From NCBI GenBank assembly GCA_946498975.1, contig CAMMQC010000019.1, positions 1-32,123 on the forward strand: a stretch of 32,123 bases of DNA. Reading direction: 5' to 3'. This document shows positions 8,346 to 17,325 of the stretch, piece by piece. A model generated the notes under the pieces. It worked only from the letters and a program-made list of their open reading frames with translations, was not told the DNA's origin and ran no database searches. Within the stretch, counting starts at the first letter, position 1; each line of letters begins with the position of its first letter. The position numbers and the translations under genes were made by a program. The stretch comes from an uncultured Mycoplasmatota bacterium (GTDB taxonomy: Bacteria > Bacillota_I > Bacilli_A > RF39 > UBA660).

Positions 8346-9131
8346 TCACTTCACATTCCAATATATATCTTTAATAAGGTCCATAACACTTTTTCTTCTA
8401 GGTAACTTAACATTCTTCTTCTCTTTAACTAATAATATAAAGGAGACTATATCAGGTCTTTTAATATCATATTTACTATCAAAGAAAATATCACTACAAT
8501 TACCTTCTACTAACACTTTATTATCTTTAAGTACTATTAAATAGTCAGTATATTGATATAAGTAATTAGGATTATTACTATAAATAACTATAGTCCTAGC
8601 AAATTTATCTTTTAATCTTGTAATAATTCTAATAAGTTTCTTTCTCGCATTTAAATCAAGCTCTCTAAAAGGCTCATCTAATAATATTACTTTAGGGTTT
8701 GAAAGAAATGCTAAAGCAAACTGTAATAGTTTTAACTCACTCCCTGTCAAAGTAGAAATACGTCTTTCTAAAATATCTATCTTAAGTCCTACTATTCTTA
8801 AAGAATCTTTTATTTTTTTATCAATATCATCTACTTCAAGTTTTCTATATCTAATATATTCTATAAAATACTCATAGATATTATCTATATTAAATAAATT
8901 AACAAATCTCTTCTCTACAAGTTCAATTGTCTTACTAAATAAATAGTAATTACGTCTTAACTTTCTAATTTTATTAAAGTAAATAATACCCTTACTATCA
9001 TCTTCTAAAGATATTAATCTAAGTAATTTATCCCCATTCTCTCCATATATACCAGTAATCTCTCCTTTAGGTATAACAAAGGATAAATCAGAAAAAATTT
9101 TACTATTAACATGAGAAAACTTTATTTCCAT
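8346..9131 (-). CDS. degenerate ECF-type ABC ATPase (second of pair)
   Basis: A 261-residue ABC ATPase-like protein at the ecfA position. The fold markers are recognisable: first strands MEIKFSHVNSKIFSDLSFVIPKG, signature region STLTGSELKLLQFALAFL, Walker B VILLDEPF, and the usual C-terminal extension. Walker A is broken: GENGDKLL (about 30-37) replaces GxNGSGKST, so the phosphate-binding Gly-Lys-Ser/Thr is deleted. The signature LSGGQ reads LTGSE, and the switch His after Walker B is replaced (IVIYSNNP instead of the usual THD-type sequence). It overlaps the upstream ATPase by 10 bases. ATP binding in its own P-loop seems unlikely; it may be a non-catalytic partner. Family assignment rests on gene order as well as motifs. 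Confidence 0.82.
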   Translation of the reverse strand: MEIKFSHVNSKIFSDLSFVIPKGEITGIYGENGDKLLRLISLEDDSKGIIYFNKIRKLRRNYYLFSKTIELVEKRFVNLFNIDNIYEYFIEYIRYRKLEVDDIDKKIKDSLRIVGLKIDILERRISTLTGSELKLLQFALAFLSNPKVILLDEPFRELDLNARKKLIRIITRLKDKFARTIVIYSNNPNYLYQYTDYLIVLKDNKVLVEGNCSDIFFDSKYDIKRPDIVSFILLVKEKKNVKLPRRKSVMDLIKDIYWNVK

Positions 9132-9892
9132 AAATGCTCCACCATCCCCAAAGGACTAAGATTAATCTTAGGAACAAGATTATAATACTCTAATTTAACA
9201 GATAAATCTACCATAAAAGGTAATTCTAAACCAATTTTATTTAAAAGACTATCATCACTTAATACTTCTAACATATCCCCACTACTAACAATTCCCCCTT
9301 TATCAAGTACATAAACAATACTATTAATAGTATAGATTACTTCTTCTATTGAAGAACTAGAAACAACTACAGTAATACCTCTTGTCCTCAACTGTTCTAA
9401 AAGCCCCATAAATTCTTCTTTTTCTAAAGGAGACAAAAAAAGACATGGATCATCTAATAATAGTAATTTAGGATTATATATAACTTTAGATGCTAAAAAG
9501 ACTCTAAGTTTTTCATATTCATTTAAATCTTTAATATTTTTATTAAGTAAATTAGTAATCTTTAAGTCTTTAGCAATATCCCTAACTAATACATTAATCT
9601 TATCATCCTCATATCCTAATCTTTCCAATGGATATCTAATATTTTTTAAGACAGTAGCATAGTTAAAAGTTAAAGTAGAAATATAAGAAATATCATTATC
9701 ACTTTTTATTATCTCTTTATCATAAGTAATTTTATTCTTAACATTAACTACTCCTGCAAGTACTTTTAGTAATAAACTCTTTCCACTATTATTAGAACCA
9801 GTAATAAAAGTAAAAGAATTAAGAGGTATTTCTATACTAAACTTTGTAAAAGGACCTAACATTAAGTTATCAACACGAACCAATGCTTTCAT
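9122..9892 (-). CDS. ECF-type ABC ATPase (first of pair), with altered signature motif
   Basis: A 256-residue ABC ATPase. Walker A GSNNSGKS is intact (32-39); the region ISYISTLTFNYATVLKNIRYPLERLGY matches the Q-loop stretch of EcfA proteins but lacks a clear Q; the signature LSGGQ reads LNEYE; Walker B is LLLLDDP, with Asp in place of the usual catalytic Glu. The C-terminal LGLELPFMVDLSVKL resembles the EcfA tail. It starts 1 base after the SDR gene and runs into the second ATPase. In known ECF transporters two such ATPases bind EcfT coupling helices and power vitamin uptake. No ecfT is present nearby, so the partner is unknown. Confidence 0.85.
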   Translation of the reverse strand: MKALVRVDNLMLGPFTKFSIEIPLNSFTFITGSNNSGKSLLLKVLAGVVNVKNKITYDKEIIKSDNDISYISTLTFNYATVLKNIRYPLERLGYEDDKINVLVRDIAKDLKITNLLNKNIKDLNEYEKLRVFLASKVIYNPKLLLLDDPCLFLSPLEKEEFMGLLEQLRTRGITVVVSSSSIEEVIYTINSIVYVLDKGGIVSSGDMLEVLSDDSLLNKIGLELPFMVDLSVKLEYYNLVPKINLSPLGMVEHLWK

Positions 9893-9893
9893 A

Positions 9894-10652
9894 TTATTTA
9901 TCCTTCTTCTTTTGAATATTATAGTTAATTCTAGTTACAAACTTATCAGGTAAGAATCTAACTATAAACTTAACAAATTTCATCTTAAAACCTGGAATAA
10001 TTATTGTCTTACCACTAAACATCTTCTCTACTGCATATCTTGCCACATACTTACTACTTAAAGCTTTAACAGCAAACTTAACCCCTGCTCTATTATTAAA
10101 GTTAGTATCAACTGGACCTGGACATAAAACAGAAATTTGTACTTTACTCTTACGTCTTCTTAACTCTTCATTAATCGCTAAACTAAGACGATAAACATAA
10201 CTTTTAGAAGCATAATAACTACTAAGTAATGGCCCTGCCATAAAAGCAGCACTTGAAGATACATTAAGAATAATACCTTTATCTTTTTTTATCATATCTT
10301 TTAAATAAAACTTACATAACATATCAACCGCTCTAATATTAACATCTAACATATTAAGTTCAGTATTAAGGTCTATATCATAAAACTCTCCAAATACTCC
10401 AAACCCTGCATTATTAACAAGTATATCAATATCATCGTTCTTAGTTAAGACATAAAACTCTTTAACTTTCTGTAAATTACTAAGATCAACTACAACTATC
10501 TTAACCTTAACCTTTCCATCTATAGTAGTTTTAACTTCTTCTAAAGCTTCTTTATCTCTACCAACAAGTATTAAATCATAATCTAATTTAGCAAGGTTTA
10601 ATGCAATATCACGTCCAATCCCACTACTTGCCCCTGTTATCATTGCCTTCAA
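9894..10652 (-). CDS. short-chain dehydrogenase/reductase (SDR)
   Basis: A 252-residue classical-type SDR. TGASSGIG (6-13) is the cofactor-binding glycine motif, NNAG is at 80-83, catalytic Ser lies in NVSSSA (about 132-134), and YxxxK is Y146-K150. LCPGPVDTNF follows as expected. Arg31-type NADPH preference is suggested by LVGRD after the second strand. The start is a TTG at 10652, chosen because GGAGG lies 8 bases upstream; the internal ATG three codons later has poor spacing. An extended -10-like TGATAGAAT lies at 10689-10681. It heads the operon SDR-ATPase-ATPase-truA-murI. The substrate is unknown. Confidence 0.93.
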   Translation of the reverse strand: MKAMITGASSGIGRDIALNLAKLDYDLILVGRDKEALEEVKTTIDGKVKVKIVVVDLSNLQKVKEFYVLTKNDDIDILVNNAGFGVFGEFYDIDLNTELNMLDVNIRAVDMLCKFYLKDMIKKDKGIILNVSSSAAFMAGPLLSSYYASKSYVYRLSLAINEELRRRKSKVQISVLCPGPVDTNFNNRAGVKFAVKALSSKYVARYAVEKMFSGKTIIIPGFKMKFVKFIVRFLPDKFVTRINYNIQKKKDK

Positions 10653-10691
10653 CTAAACCACCTCCGTCTTGTCTAATTCCATTCTATCACA

Positions 10692-10716
10692 GAAAAAAAG
10701 AGAATACCAGTTCTCT
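10692..10716 (-). terminator. terminator of the GH31 gene
   Basis: On the minus strand AGAGAA (10716-10711) pairs with TTCTCT (10704-10699), followed by a run of seven T (10699-10693). The stop codon of the glycosidase touches the stem. Confidence 0.8.
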
Positions 10717-13139
10717 TATACACTTTCTATATATTCCATAAGTTTTAAGAACAGTTTCATATGCTCTTTAGATAAACCATCACGTCTTAACTTACGAATA
10801 GCAATTCTCTTCTTCTTAATAGGTAACTCAGAGAAAATAATATCTGCAAGTTTTTCTTTTAAATAAGTACTAATCTGTAAATCCATCAAAATACTATCAA
10901 TATCTTCATTAATAAGTCTAACTGCATCAATCTCAATATCTTTACCTCTACAATTAAGAGTTAATTGTCCAATAGTATTAACATTATTAACTTCAACTAC
11001 AAAGTCATTTTCTTCAATATACATAGATTCTATTTTTATTTCTTGCTCATTATAGTGAGCACTAACAGATTCTGCCATCTTAGTATTTCTAAATCTAAAC
11101 TTATAATTACGTCTTATAGGAGCAATACCACTTTTACCTTCAACAGATCTAATAATTACCGTATAATTATTCTGCATATAGTTATAATCAATATCTGTTT
11201 TTAAGTAGTAACCTTCTTTATACAAGGATGTAAGTCCATCATCTTCATAAAGAGTATATGTATTAGATACTCCAGGAAATATATGAATCTCCATATCTAA
11301 AGGAAGACCTACATTATTAACATCACTTCTATTCGATAAAGGAATAACAGAGCCAGCTTTTGCAAAAACAGGATAATCTTCTTCTTTATAAAATGATACA
11401 TACTTTTTATTACCTGGAAATTTCTTACCAGTTTTAAAATCATACCAAACACCTTCAGGTATATAAAAGCGATGTATTGTCCTATTCATAATATTATCTT
11501 TTCTTGTAAGTATAGGACAAACAAGAAACTCACTACCTAAAAAATATTGATACTTATAATTATTATCATCTATTACCCATTTATATTTATAATAGAAAGG
11601 CTCAATCAACATCTTAGCTTCTTTATAATATCTATAACTCTCTGTATATAAGTAAGGAATCAATCTATGTCGTAAACGTAAATAATCATTAACAATAGTC
11701 TCAGTTTTAATATCCCATCTCCAAGGTTCTCTTTTATAGTAATTACCACGTGCTGCATGAAATCTCAAAATAGGACTAAATACACCAAGCTCTACATATC
11801 TAATATAAAGTTCACTCATCTCTATACCACCATGATTACCCCCCACATCATGAGACCAAAATGATACTCCTATGTTAGCAGAAGCCATCATACTAGAAGA
11901 TATCTCTTTTAAGCCTTCCCAAGATACCTCAGTCTCTCCAGCATAAAGAATAGGATACCGATGAGGAGCATAAATACCATTACGACTTAACATAATATTT
12001 CTTTTAGCAGGATTTCTACCTATATCTTTATAATTGAAATGATTATAAGCAAGTAACTTTAAAGGGTTATTATCTCCTTTATAATCATGCAAAAAAAAGT
12101 CAACTCCTAAAGATTCTAAAGGATGTAAAAAAAGCTTAAAGTAAACATCAAGTAATTTAGGATTAAGTGGATCAAATACAATTATTTTATTACCATTAAT
12201 CCCTAAATAAGAACAAGCTTGAGCATAATAAGTTTCATGAGGATAAATTCCTTCAGTAGGATCAATTTCTAAACCAAGTCTTATATTATGGCCATGTAAA
12301 TACTTAGATATTTCACTTGGATTAGGAAAAAGTTCTTTATTAAAGGTAAAGCCTGTATGTAAATTTTTGTAATTACCAATATTCCTATAATGCCAATCTT
12401 TATCTAAAAGAAGAACAGCTAAAGGTACATTACGTCTTTCAAAGTTTCCTACTAACTCTTTAACTGATTCTTCATTATAAGTAGTATTACGACTCCACCA
12501 ATTACCTAAAGCATAACGAGGTATAAGTTCAGGATTACCAGTAAGATGAAAATAATCCTTCATAGCAAGTTCAAAATCATCTTTATACATAAATACATAT
12601 ATATCAAAACTACCTTTTTCACGATTTTCTAAAGTTCCATCTGAATTAAATAAAAGACTATTACTATCATCAATACTAGCAAAACCTTCTAGTGAATAAA
12701 GGCCCCTCTTCAATGCCTTAGGTGTATTAACATCTTCACTTATCATGTTTCCACCTAAATTACGAACTTCAGGATGTCCATAATACCAATCTCTATTATT
12801 ATCACCATTTCCCATAAATAAAGATATCTTTAAATTTTTCATAGGATCTACTTTAGTACCAACAAAAGGAGCCTCTTTCACATAAACAAGGCGAAAATAT
12901 TTAGTAGTAATCTCTAAAAATTTAGCATCTTGTTTAGTTTGATATTCAGGAAACATAAAAGAACGATTTAAAGCAAATTGACTTGGAACATCTACAAACT
13001 GACCACTAGGACTATACTCAAGCCTAACAAGTCTTTCAGACAAAACAGTAATACGATAATGTTTCCCCTTACAAACACATTTATCATCACTTTTAGCTTT
13101 ACTAACATCAATTTCAAACTGTTTACCTAGTGGATACAT
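10716..13139 (-). CDS. glycoside hydrolase family 31 (alpha-glucosidase-like)
   Basis: An 807-residue cytosolic glycosidase (no signal peptide). Start at 13139 is preferred over one four codons upstream because GGTGAT is well placed before it. Layout: N-terminal beta-sandwich (about 1-200), then a TIM barrel beginning with YALGNWWSR (209-217), VLLLDKDWH (about 242-250), the nucleophile strand DFFLHDYKGD with D352, and the acid/base stretch FWSHDVGGNHGG with D431; RFHAARG follows. C-terminal beta-domains include FLVCPIL and YTLYEDDG. The nucleophile context HDYKGD differs from the common W.DMNE, so the exact substrate (alpha-glucoside, alpha-xyloside or other) cannot be fixed. It follows the surface-protein gene by about 75 bases with no strong terminator between, so partial co-transcription is possible. 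Confidence 0.93.
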   Translation of the reverse strand: MYPLGKQFEIDVSKAKSDDKCVCKGKHYRITVLSERLVRLEYSPSGQFVDVPSQFALNRSFMFPEYQTKQDAKFLEITTKYFRLVYVKEAPFVGTKVDPMKNLKISLFMGNGDNNRDWYYGHPEVRNLGGNMISEDVNTPKALKRGLYSLEGFASIDDSNSLLFNSDGTLENREKGSFDIYVFMYKDDFELAMKDYFHLTGNPELIPRYALGNWWSRNTTYNEESVKELVGNFERRNVPLAVLLLDKDWHYRNIGNYKNLHTGFTFNKELFPNPSEISKYLHGHNIRLGLEIDPTEGIYPHETYYAQACSYLGINGNKIIVFDPLNPKLLDVYFKLFLHPLESLGVDFFLHDYKGDNNPLKLLAYNHFNYKDIGRNPAKRNIMLSRNGIYAPHRYPILYAGETEVSWEGLKEISSSMMASANIGVSFWSHDVGGNHGGIEMSELYIRYVELGVFSPILRFHAARGNYYKREPWRWDIKTETIVNDYLRLRHRLIPYLYTESYRYYKEAKMLIEPFYYKYKWVIDDNNYKYQYFLGSEFLVCPILTRKDNIMNRTIHRFYIPEGVWYDFKTGKKFPGNKKYVSFYKEEDYPVFAKAGSVIPLSNRSDVNNVGLPLDMEIHIFPGVSNTYTLYEDDGLTSLYKEGYYLKTDIDYNYMQNNYTVIIRSVEGKSGIAPIRRNYKFRFRNTKMAESVSAHYNEQEIKIESMYIEENDFVVEVNNVNTIGQLTLNCRGKDIEIDAVRLINEDIDSILMDLQISTYLKEKLADIIFSELPIKKKRIAIRKLRRDGLSKEHMKLFLKLMEYIESV

Positions 13140-13215
13140 AATATCACCCATCCTTTTATTCTCTTTAATTTTAACATAAATATAAAAGAATTAAAAGTAA
13201 GAACATTAAAAAGAT

Positions 13216-14721
13216 TTAAATAGACAATCTATATGGATTTTCACTACTACCATCACCACTTGTTATTTTTATATTACTGTTTAAATAAAGTGTTGGATAA
13301 ACATAATTTGTCCCATCAGCACCTCCAAAAGTAATATTACCATTACCCTGCAAAACATAAATATCTCTTGAAGTAATTAAGCGGTGAATAATTGTATACT
13401 TTCCAACGTTTCTTTCATATAACCAACTTTTTGATCCTTCAGATGCATTACAACTCATTACCGTATTATAACAAGTATCACTAACACCATTTGCAAAAGT
13501 ATAGGTATAATCACTTATATAAATTAAGCCTATTTCTCCTAACCATGATAAAGGCCTTGTATTAGTAACTCTATCTCCACGTTCTAAAATATAATCATCT
13601 TCTCCTGTATTACTAGTAGTACTATTATGTTTACCACCTAAATACCAAACCACTTTACTAGTCATACTTTTCGCTTCTTGATTTAAACCATTTTCACCAA
13701 AATCACAACTAACAGTTCCATTATTGTGTCCACTATAACACGTTCCACTACCTCTATTATAGTATAAACTTCCACCAACAGATTCATTCTCATAACCTCC
13801 GTTTAGAAGCTTCATAAGTCTAGCATCTGACCAATCGTTTTTACCAAAATCATCTTCTGCACCAGTTGCCATGTTTTTATTATCCCAAGAATATCTTCCT
13901 ATAGATTCATTTCTTATTATTTTAATTCTATTTTCCGTCTCTCCTTTAGCATTAACTACAGGAAATACACCAATTATTCTCCATACTTCATCATTAAATA
14001 TAACATAGTTATTAGGATTGTTTCCTATATAACGATAATCAGTTAAAGCTTCTGTTTGATAAGTCTCACTATGATTAAACACATACATTTCCTTCTGTTC
14101 TTCTATACTACTACTATTATAATCATTATTACTAGGATCGTTCGCTTTATCTATTAAAACATCAATTCCTTCTGGTTTATCTTGTGAAACTTCTACTCTT
14201 AACTTGCCACTAAATACTTGTCCAGAGTAATTTCCATCTACTTCATCTGTTATCCATAGATTTAAACTATATTCATTTGTGCTTTTTCCTTCTATGGTTC
14301 CAGAATCTAATATTCTATTAGGGTTACTTCCTATACTGGTAAGTAAATAAGCTCCACTATCACTACCATTCTTAACTAGATTATACTTTAAATACTTATC
14401 ATCTATTCTAGTATCAGTGTCACTTATAGTATTATCATCTAAATAAATTGTATAATCTACCGCTTTACTACCATTATTTATTAGTTTAAAAGTTGAACCT
14501 TCTAAAGACATACCTTCACTATCACTTATACCTACTGCATTATCTAAACTTATCCCTTCACTTGTCTCATCTAGTACTAGTTCTAATTCTCCTACTTTTA
14601 CTATCTGGTCTGCTCCATTTAACTCTGTAATAAAATAAGCATAACTTATTAGTATCGCAAGTATTAATACTATAAATATACTTATGATTATTACTGTCGC
14701 TTTCTTATTTTTCTTCTCCAT
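13216..14721 (-). CDS. membrane-anchored surface protein with TasA/camelysin-like domain
   Basis: A 501-residue protein. Start at 14721 (MEKKNKK) is chosen because AAGGAG precedes it by 10 bases; a longer frame exists. One N-terminal membrane helix (about 8-30, ending SYAYF) is followed by a TasA/camelysin-like beta-domain to about 190 (VKVGELELVLDE, TFKLINNGSKAVDYTIYLDD, then YSLNLWI and FSGKLRVEVSQ). The large second domain (about 220-501) has six cysteines, many Asn, Gly and Tyr residues, VWRIIGVF, and ends TSGDGSSENPYRLSI. The same architecture and ending occur in the protein at 30703. No LPxTG-type signal. Proposed: secreted, matrix or surface display protein. A leader ORF with a G8 tract lies upstream. 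Confidence 0.82.
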   Translation of the reverse strand: MEKKNKKATVIIISIFIVLILAILISYAYFITELNGADQIVKVGELELVLDETSEGISLDNAVGISDSEGMSLEGSTFKLINNGSKAVDYTIYLDDNTISDTDTRIDDKYLKYNLVKNGSDSGAYLLTSIGSNPNRILDSGTIEGKSTNEYSLNLWITDEVDGNYSGQVFSGKLRVEVSQDKPEGIDVLIDKANDPSNNDYNSSSIEEQKEMYVFNHSETYQTEALTDYRYIGNNPNNYVIFNDEVWRIIGVFPVVNAKGETENRIKIIRNESIGRYSWDNKNMATGAEDDFGKNDWSDARLMKLLNGGYENESVGGSLYYNRGSGTCYSGHNNGTVSCDFGENGLNQEAKSMTSKVVWYLGGKHNSTTSNTGEDDYILERGDRVTNTRPLSWLGEIGLIYISDYTYTFANGVSDTCYNTVMSCNASEGSKSWLYERNVGKYTIIHRLITSRDIYVLQGNGNITFGGADGTNYVYPTLYLNSNIKITSGDGSSENPYRLSI

Positions 14722-14772
14722 AAATCTCTTACTCCTTCCATTATTACACACAAAAAAGAATAAAATAATTCT

Positions 14773-14892
14773 CTATTCTATTCTTCTTACACTATGAAAG
14801 AAAGTAACTAAATTACTATTAAATTTACCTTTTATGCTTAAGGATAAAAACTGCCCCCCCCAGGTAACATATTGTAAACATAGTTTTCTCAT
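14773..14892 (-). CDS. 39-residue leader ORF containing a G8 tract
   Basis: The ORF begins MRKLCLQYVTW, with GAGAAGG 9 bases before the ATG at 14892 and a promoter further upstream; it ends 51 bases before the surface-protein start. Its codons 11-13 lie in the G8 run (14861-14854), so gain or loss of one G would end the frame early: nine G gives a stop after about 22 codons, seven after about 17. It has no recognised homology. It may be a true leader peptide controlling the next gene, or a chance frame. Confidence 0.45.
   Translation of the reverse strand: MRKLCLQYVTWGGQFLSLSIKGKFNSNLVTFFHSVRRIE
14854..14861 (-). repeat. homopolymer tract (eight G on minus strand)
   Basis: Eight consecutive C on the plus strand in an otherwise very A+T-rich intergenic region, within CTG-G6-CAG context, 133 bases upstream of the surface-protein start. 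Such tracts are common sites of slipped-strand length change. Confidence 0.9.
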
Positions 14893-14926
14893 ATTTTTTT
14901 ACCTTCTCTCAATTCTTATTATCTAT

Positions 14927-14955
14927 ATATTAACATATTTTTTATTAGTTAACAA
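14927..14955 (-). promoter_or_regulatory. promoter of leader ORF and surface-protein gene
   Basis: TTGTTA (14955-14950), 17-base spacer ending in ATGT, TAATAT (14932-14927); the TG one base before the -10 box gives an extended -10. It overlaps the intergenic start just after the VanY stop. Confidence 0.55.
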
Positions 14956-14958
14956 TTA

Positions 14959-16092
14959 CTAATCATCTAAAAACATAACATAATACTCATCATAAGTAAT
15001 ATTATTTTCTTTTATATATTTAGCAATCTTTTTACCTACATATCTATAATGCCAAGCTTCACATTTATAACCTGTAATATCTTCTTTACTTCTAGGATAT
15101 CTTAATATAAATCCATACTTATAAGCATTATCCATCATCCAAGTATATTCATCACTTTCCACAAAAGTATTAACAGATTTACTAGCAATATCTAAACTCA
15201 TCGCTGTTTGATGTTCAGAAAAACCAGGTTTCGCTACATAATTATCAACATAATTTTGTCCATAAAGCTCTAAATATGTATTAGTAATCTCTTCTTGATC
15301 TTCATAACTTCTATAACCAGAACTAACCATTAACTCAAGTCCTTCTTTACTAGCATCCTCTGCCATATCATAAAATGCTTTCGCAACATTACGTTCTATC
15401 TCAATCTCTCCATCCGCTTTTACATACTCTTCATCAATAGTAACTAAATCATCAGGAACATATTTACTACTAAGCTGTCTATGTTTATTTACTAACACAT
15501 AATCATCAAATTTATCTATAACTAAAGGATCAACATAATCTTCTTTATCAAAATCCATATTTACATATAAAACAGTAGTCTCTGCATCATCATTTTCCTT
15601 TTCTTTATAAGCAACATATCTATCTAAATTATCAAGTTTAGCATAATCAACAGATAAAAACTCTTCTATATATTTAACCTTATCGCGTTTTACAAAGTCA
15701 CTAACAGACTCATCATCACCTTTAGAAATAATTAAATTAACTTCATCAACACTATAACCTTTATTTAATAATTTATTTATATTACTAATTAAATGCTCTT
15801 GATTTTCATAATCTATCTTTGCATAATTATCAAGATTATCTTCTTTATAATCATCACTACTAAACGCTGCATTTAAAGTCTTATTCTCGCCTATATCCAT
15901 AACATAAGAATATTTAAACTTAAAGATTATATTCTTCGCCGCTTCCTCACTATAACCTAAATACTTAAGCTCTCCTATTCTATTAAAATAAAATACTAAA
16001 AGAATTACTATAACTAAAAGGATTACTCCAATTATCATCAAAGGTTTCTTAGCATTACTTTTCAACTTTAATTTAACTCTTTTTTGTGGCAT
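14959..16092 (-). CDS. VanY-type D-alanyl-D-alanine carboxypeptidase (peptidase M15B)
   Basis: A 377-residue membrane-anchored protein. A basic N-terminus and one membrane helix (about 17-36) place the rest outside. The helical region 40-160 includes two segments with the same motif (LKYLGYSEEAAKNII and LNKGYSVDEVNLII). The C-terminal M15B domain (about 215-365) has VSSGYRSYEDQ, the zinc motif SEHQTAMSLD (S292, H294, D301) and EAWHYRYVG with E345 and H348. The usual Gly in SxHxxGxAxD is Ala here. Expected role: removal of the terminal D-Ala of peptidoglycan stem peptides. No vanS/vanR or other resistance genes are nearby, so a housekeeping wall role is more likely than glycopeptide resistance. 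Confidence 0.93.
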   Translation of the reverse strand: MPQKRVKLKLKSNAKKPLMIIGVILLVIVILLVFYFNRIGELKYLGYSEEAAKNIIFKFKYSYVMDIGENKTLNAAFSSDDYKEDNLDNYAKIDYENQEHLISNINKLLNKGYSVDEVNLIISKGDDESVSDFVKRDKVKYIEEFLSVDYAKLDNLDRYVAYKEKENDDAETTVLYVNMDFDKEDYVDPLVIDKFDDYVLVNKHRQLSSKYVPDDLVTIDEEYVKADGEIEIERNVAKAFYDMAEDASKEGLELMVSSGYRSYEDQEEITNTYLELYGQNYVDNYVAKPGFSEHQTAMSLDIASKSVNTFVESDEYTWMMDNAYKYGFILRYPRSKEDITGYKCEAWHYRYVGKKIAKYIKENNITYDEYYVMFLDD

Positions 16093-16121
16093 CTTATCAC
16101 TTCCTCTACTACTATATAGAA

Positions 16122-16162
16122 ATTATATCACAGTTTTAAAATCTTTTAAACTATGATATAAT
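16122..16162. promoter_or_regulatory. divergent promoters in a dyad-symmetric block
   Basis: Plus-strand TATAAT at 16157-16162 (lipase operon) and minus-strand TATAAT at 16127-16122 (vanY) face outward. The 20 bases from 16123 are nearly the inverse complement of the right half (one indel). Both -35 regions fall in the central TTTTAAAA sequences and are weak. Confidence 0.65.
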
Positions 16163-16191
16163 AAGCCTTGAAAAGAAAGGCGGTGCTTAAC

Positions 16192-17325
16192 ATGAAAACA
16201 GCGGTTGTCTTATCAGGAGGAGGCGCTAAAGGAAGTTATCAACTAGGTGTTTGGAAAGCTTTAAGAGAATTACATATTAAATATGATATTGTAACAGGAA
16301 CATCAATTGGTGCCTTAAATGGGGTTTTAATGTGTGAGAATTCTTACTTTAAAGCGAAAAGAATATGGCGTAAACTAAATCTCGAATATCTTTTTAACGA
16401 GTTACCTAAATCTAACAAGGAAATAGATATTCTTAAACTATTTGGAGGTAATTTTATAAAAAACGGTGGTATGGATATTAAAAAGATTGAAACTATTCTT
16501 GAAGATAATGTCAATAAAAGAAAGTTTTATAATAGTAAAATAGATTATGGCCTTATTACTTATAATTTCACCACTAAAAAGCCTCTAATCTTATCTAAAG
16601 AAAAAATACCACATGATAAACTAATAGATTACTTAATGGCCTCTGCTACCTGTTACCCTGCCTTTAAAATGAAAGAAATAGATGGAGATAAATATATAGA
16701 TGGTGGTTACTATGATAATTTACCTGTTGAACTTGCTATAGAATTAGGAGCAGAGTTTTTAATAATCGTTGACCTAGGCTCTCCTGGTTTTAAGAAAAGA
16801 CCTAGTAAACAAGTAGATAGCATTGTAATAAAACCTAAAAACAACATCTCTTTCTTCTTAAATTTTGATGAAAAAACTGCAAAAATAAATGTTAAATTTG
16901 GCTATAACGATACCCTAAAAGCTTTTAAAAAGTTAGATGGTAATAAATTTACTTTTAAAAAGAATACTATTTCTACTTATTATCTAAATAATAAAGATAA
17001 TTTATTAGATACTACTGAAAAGAAATTCTTAACATCTATAGAAGAACTAGGTAAAATATTCAAACTAGATGAAAGTAAAATATATAGTCTTAATAGTTTT
17101 ATCAAATCTTTAAATAAAAAAATAGAAGTAGAAGGCTCTCTAGATAAAAACACTATCAAAAGTATAAAAAGTTTAACTAAAAAGATTAACTCTAAGACTT
17201 TAATACTATTTTTCTTAAATCATTTAGAAAATAATAAAACACCAAGAAAACTAAGTAAAGTTTTTTCTAAGGAATTTAAACTAGCAAGATACTTACAAAT
17301 TTTAGGAGTAGAATATGGAAAATAA
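16192..17325 (+). CDS. patatin-like phospholipase
   Basis: A 377-residue patatin-fold acyl hydrolase. The start MKTAVVLSGGG at 16192 is preferred over an ATG eight codons upstream: AAAGG/GGCGGTG precede it. The oxyanion-hole GGGAKG is at 9-14, the nucleophile elbow GTSIG at 36-40 (S38) and the dyad Asp in DGG at 170-172. Residues about 200-377 are lysine-rich and less conserved, with no membrane helix. Predicted substrate: lipid acyl esters, in the RssA/YlbK-type bacterial group. It overlaps the next gene by 11 bases and leads the plus-strand operon. Confidence 0.95.
   Translation: MKTAVVLSGGGAKGSYQLGVWKALRELHIKYDIVTGTSIGALNGVLMCENSYFKAKRIWRKLNLEYLFNELPKSNKEIDILKLFGGNFIKNGGMDIKKIETILEDNVNKRKFYNSKIDYGLITYNFTTKKPLILSKEKIPHDKLIDYLMASATCYPAFKMKEIDGDKYIDGGYYDNLPVELAIELGAEFLIIVDLGSPGFKKRPSKQVDSIVIKPKNNISFFLNFDEKTAKINVKFGYNDTLKAFKKLDGNKFTFKKNTISTYYLNNKDNLLDTTEKKFLTSIEELGKIFKLDESKIYSLNSFIKSLNKKIEVEGSLDKNTIKSIKSLTKKINSKTLILFFLNHLENNKTPRKLSKVFSKEFKLARYLQILGVEYGK

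Noticed and set aside
10669-11204. Plus-strand short frames opposite the GH31 gene
   Set aside because: Antisense shadows with no binding site; GH31 is clearly the coding strand.
14959-16092. Glycopeptide-resistance (van) cluster
   Set aside because: Only a VanY-type domain is present; no VanR/S, ligase or dehydrogenase partners lie nearby.
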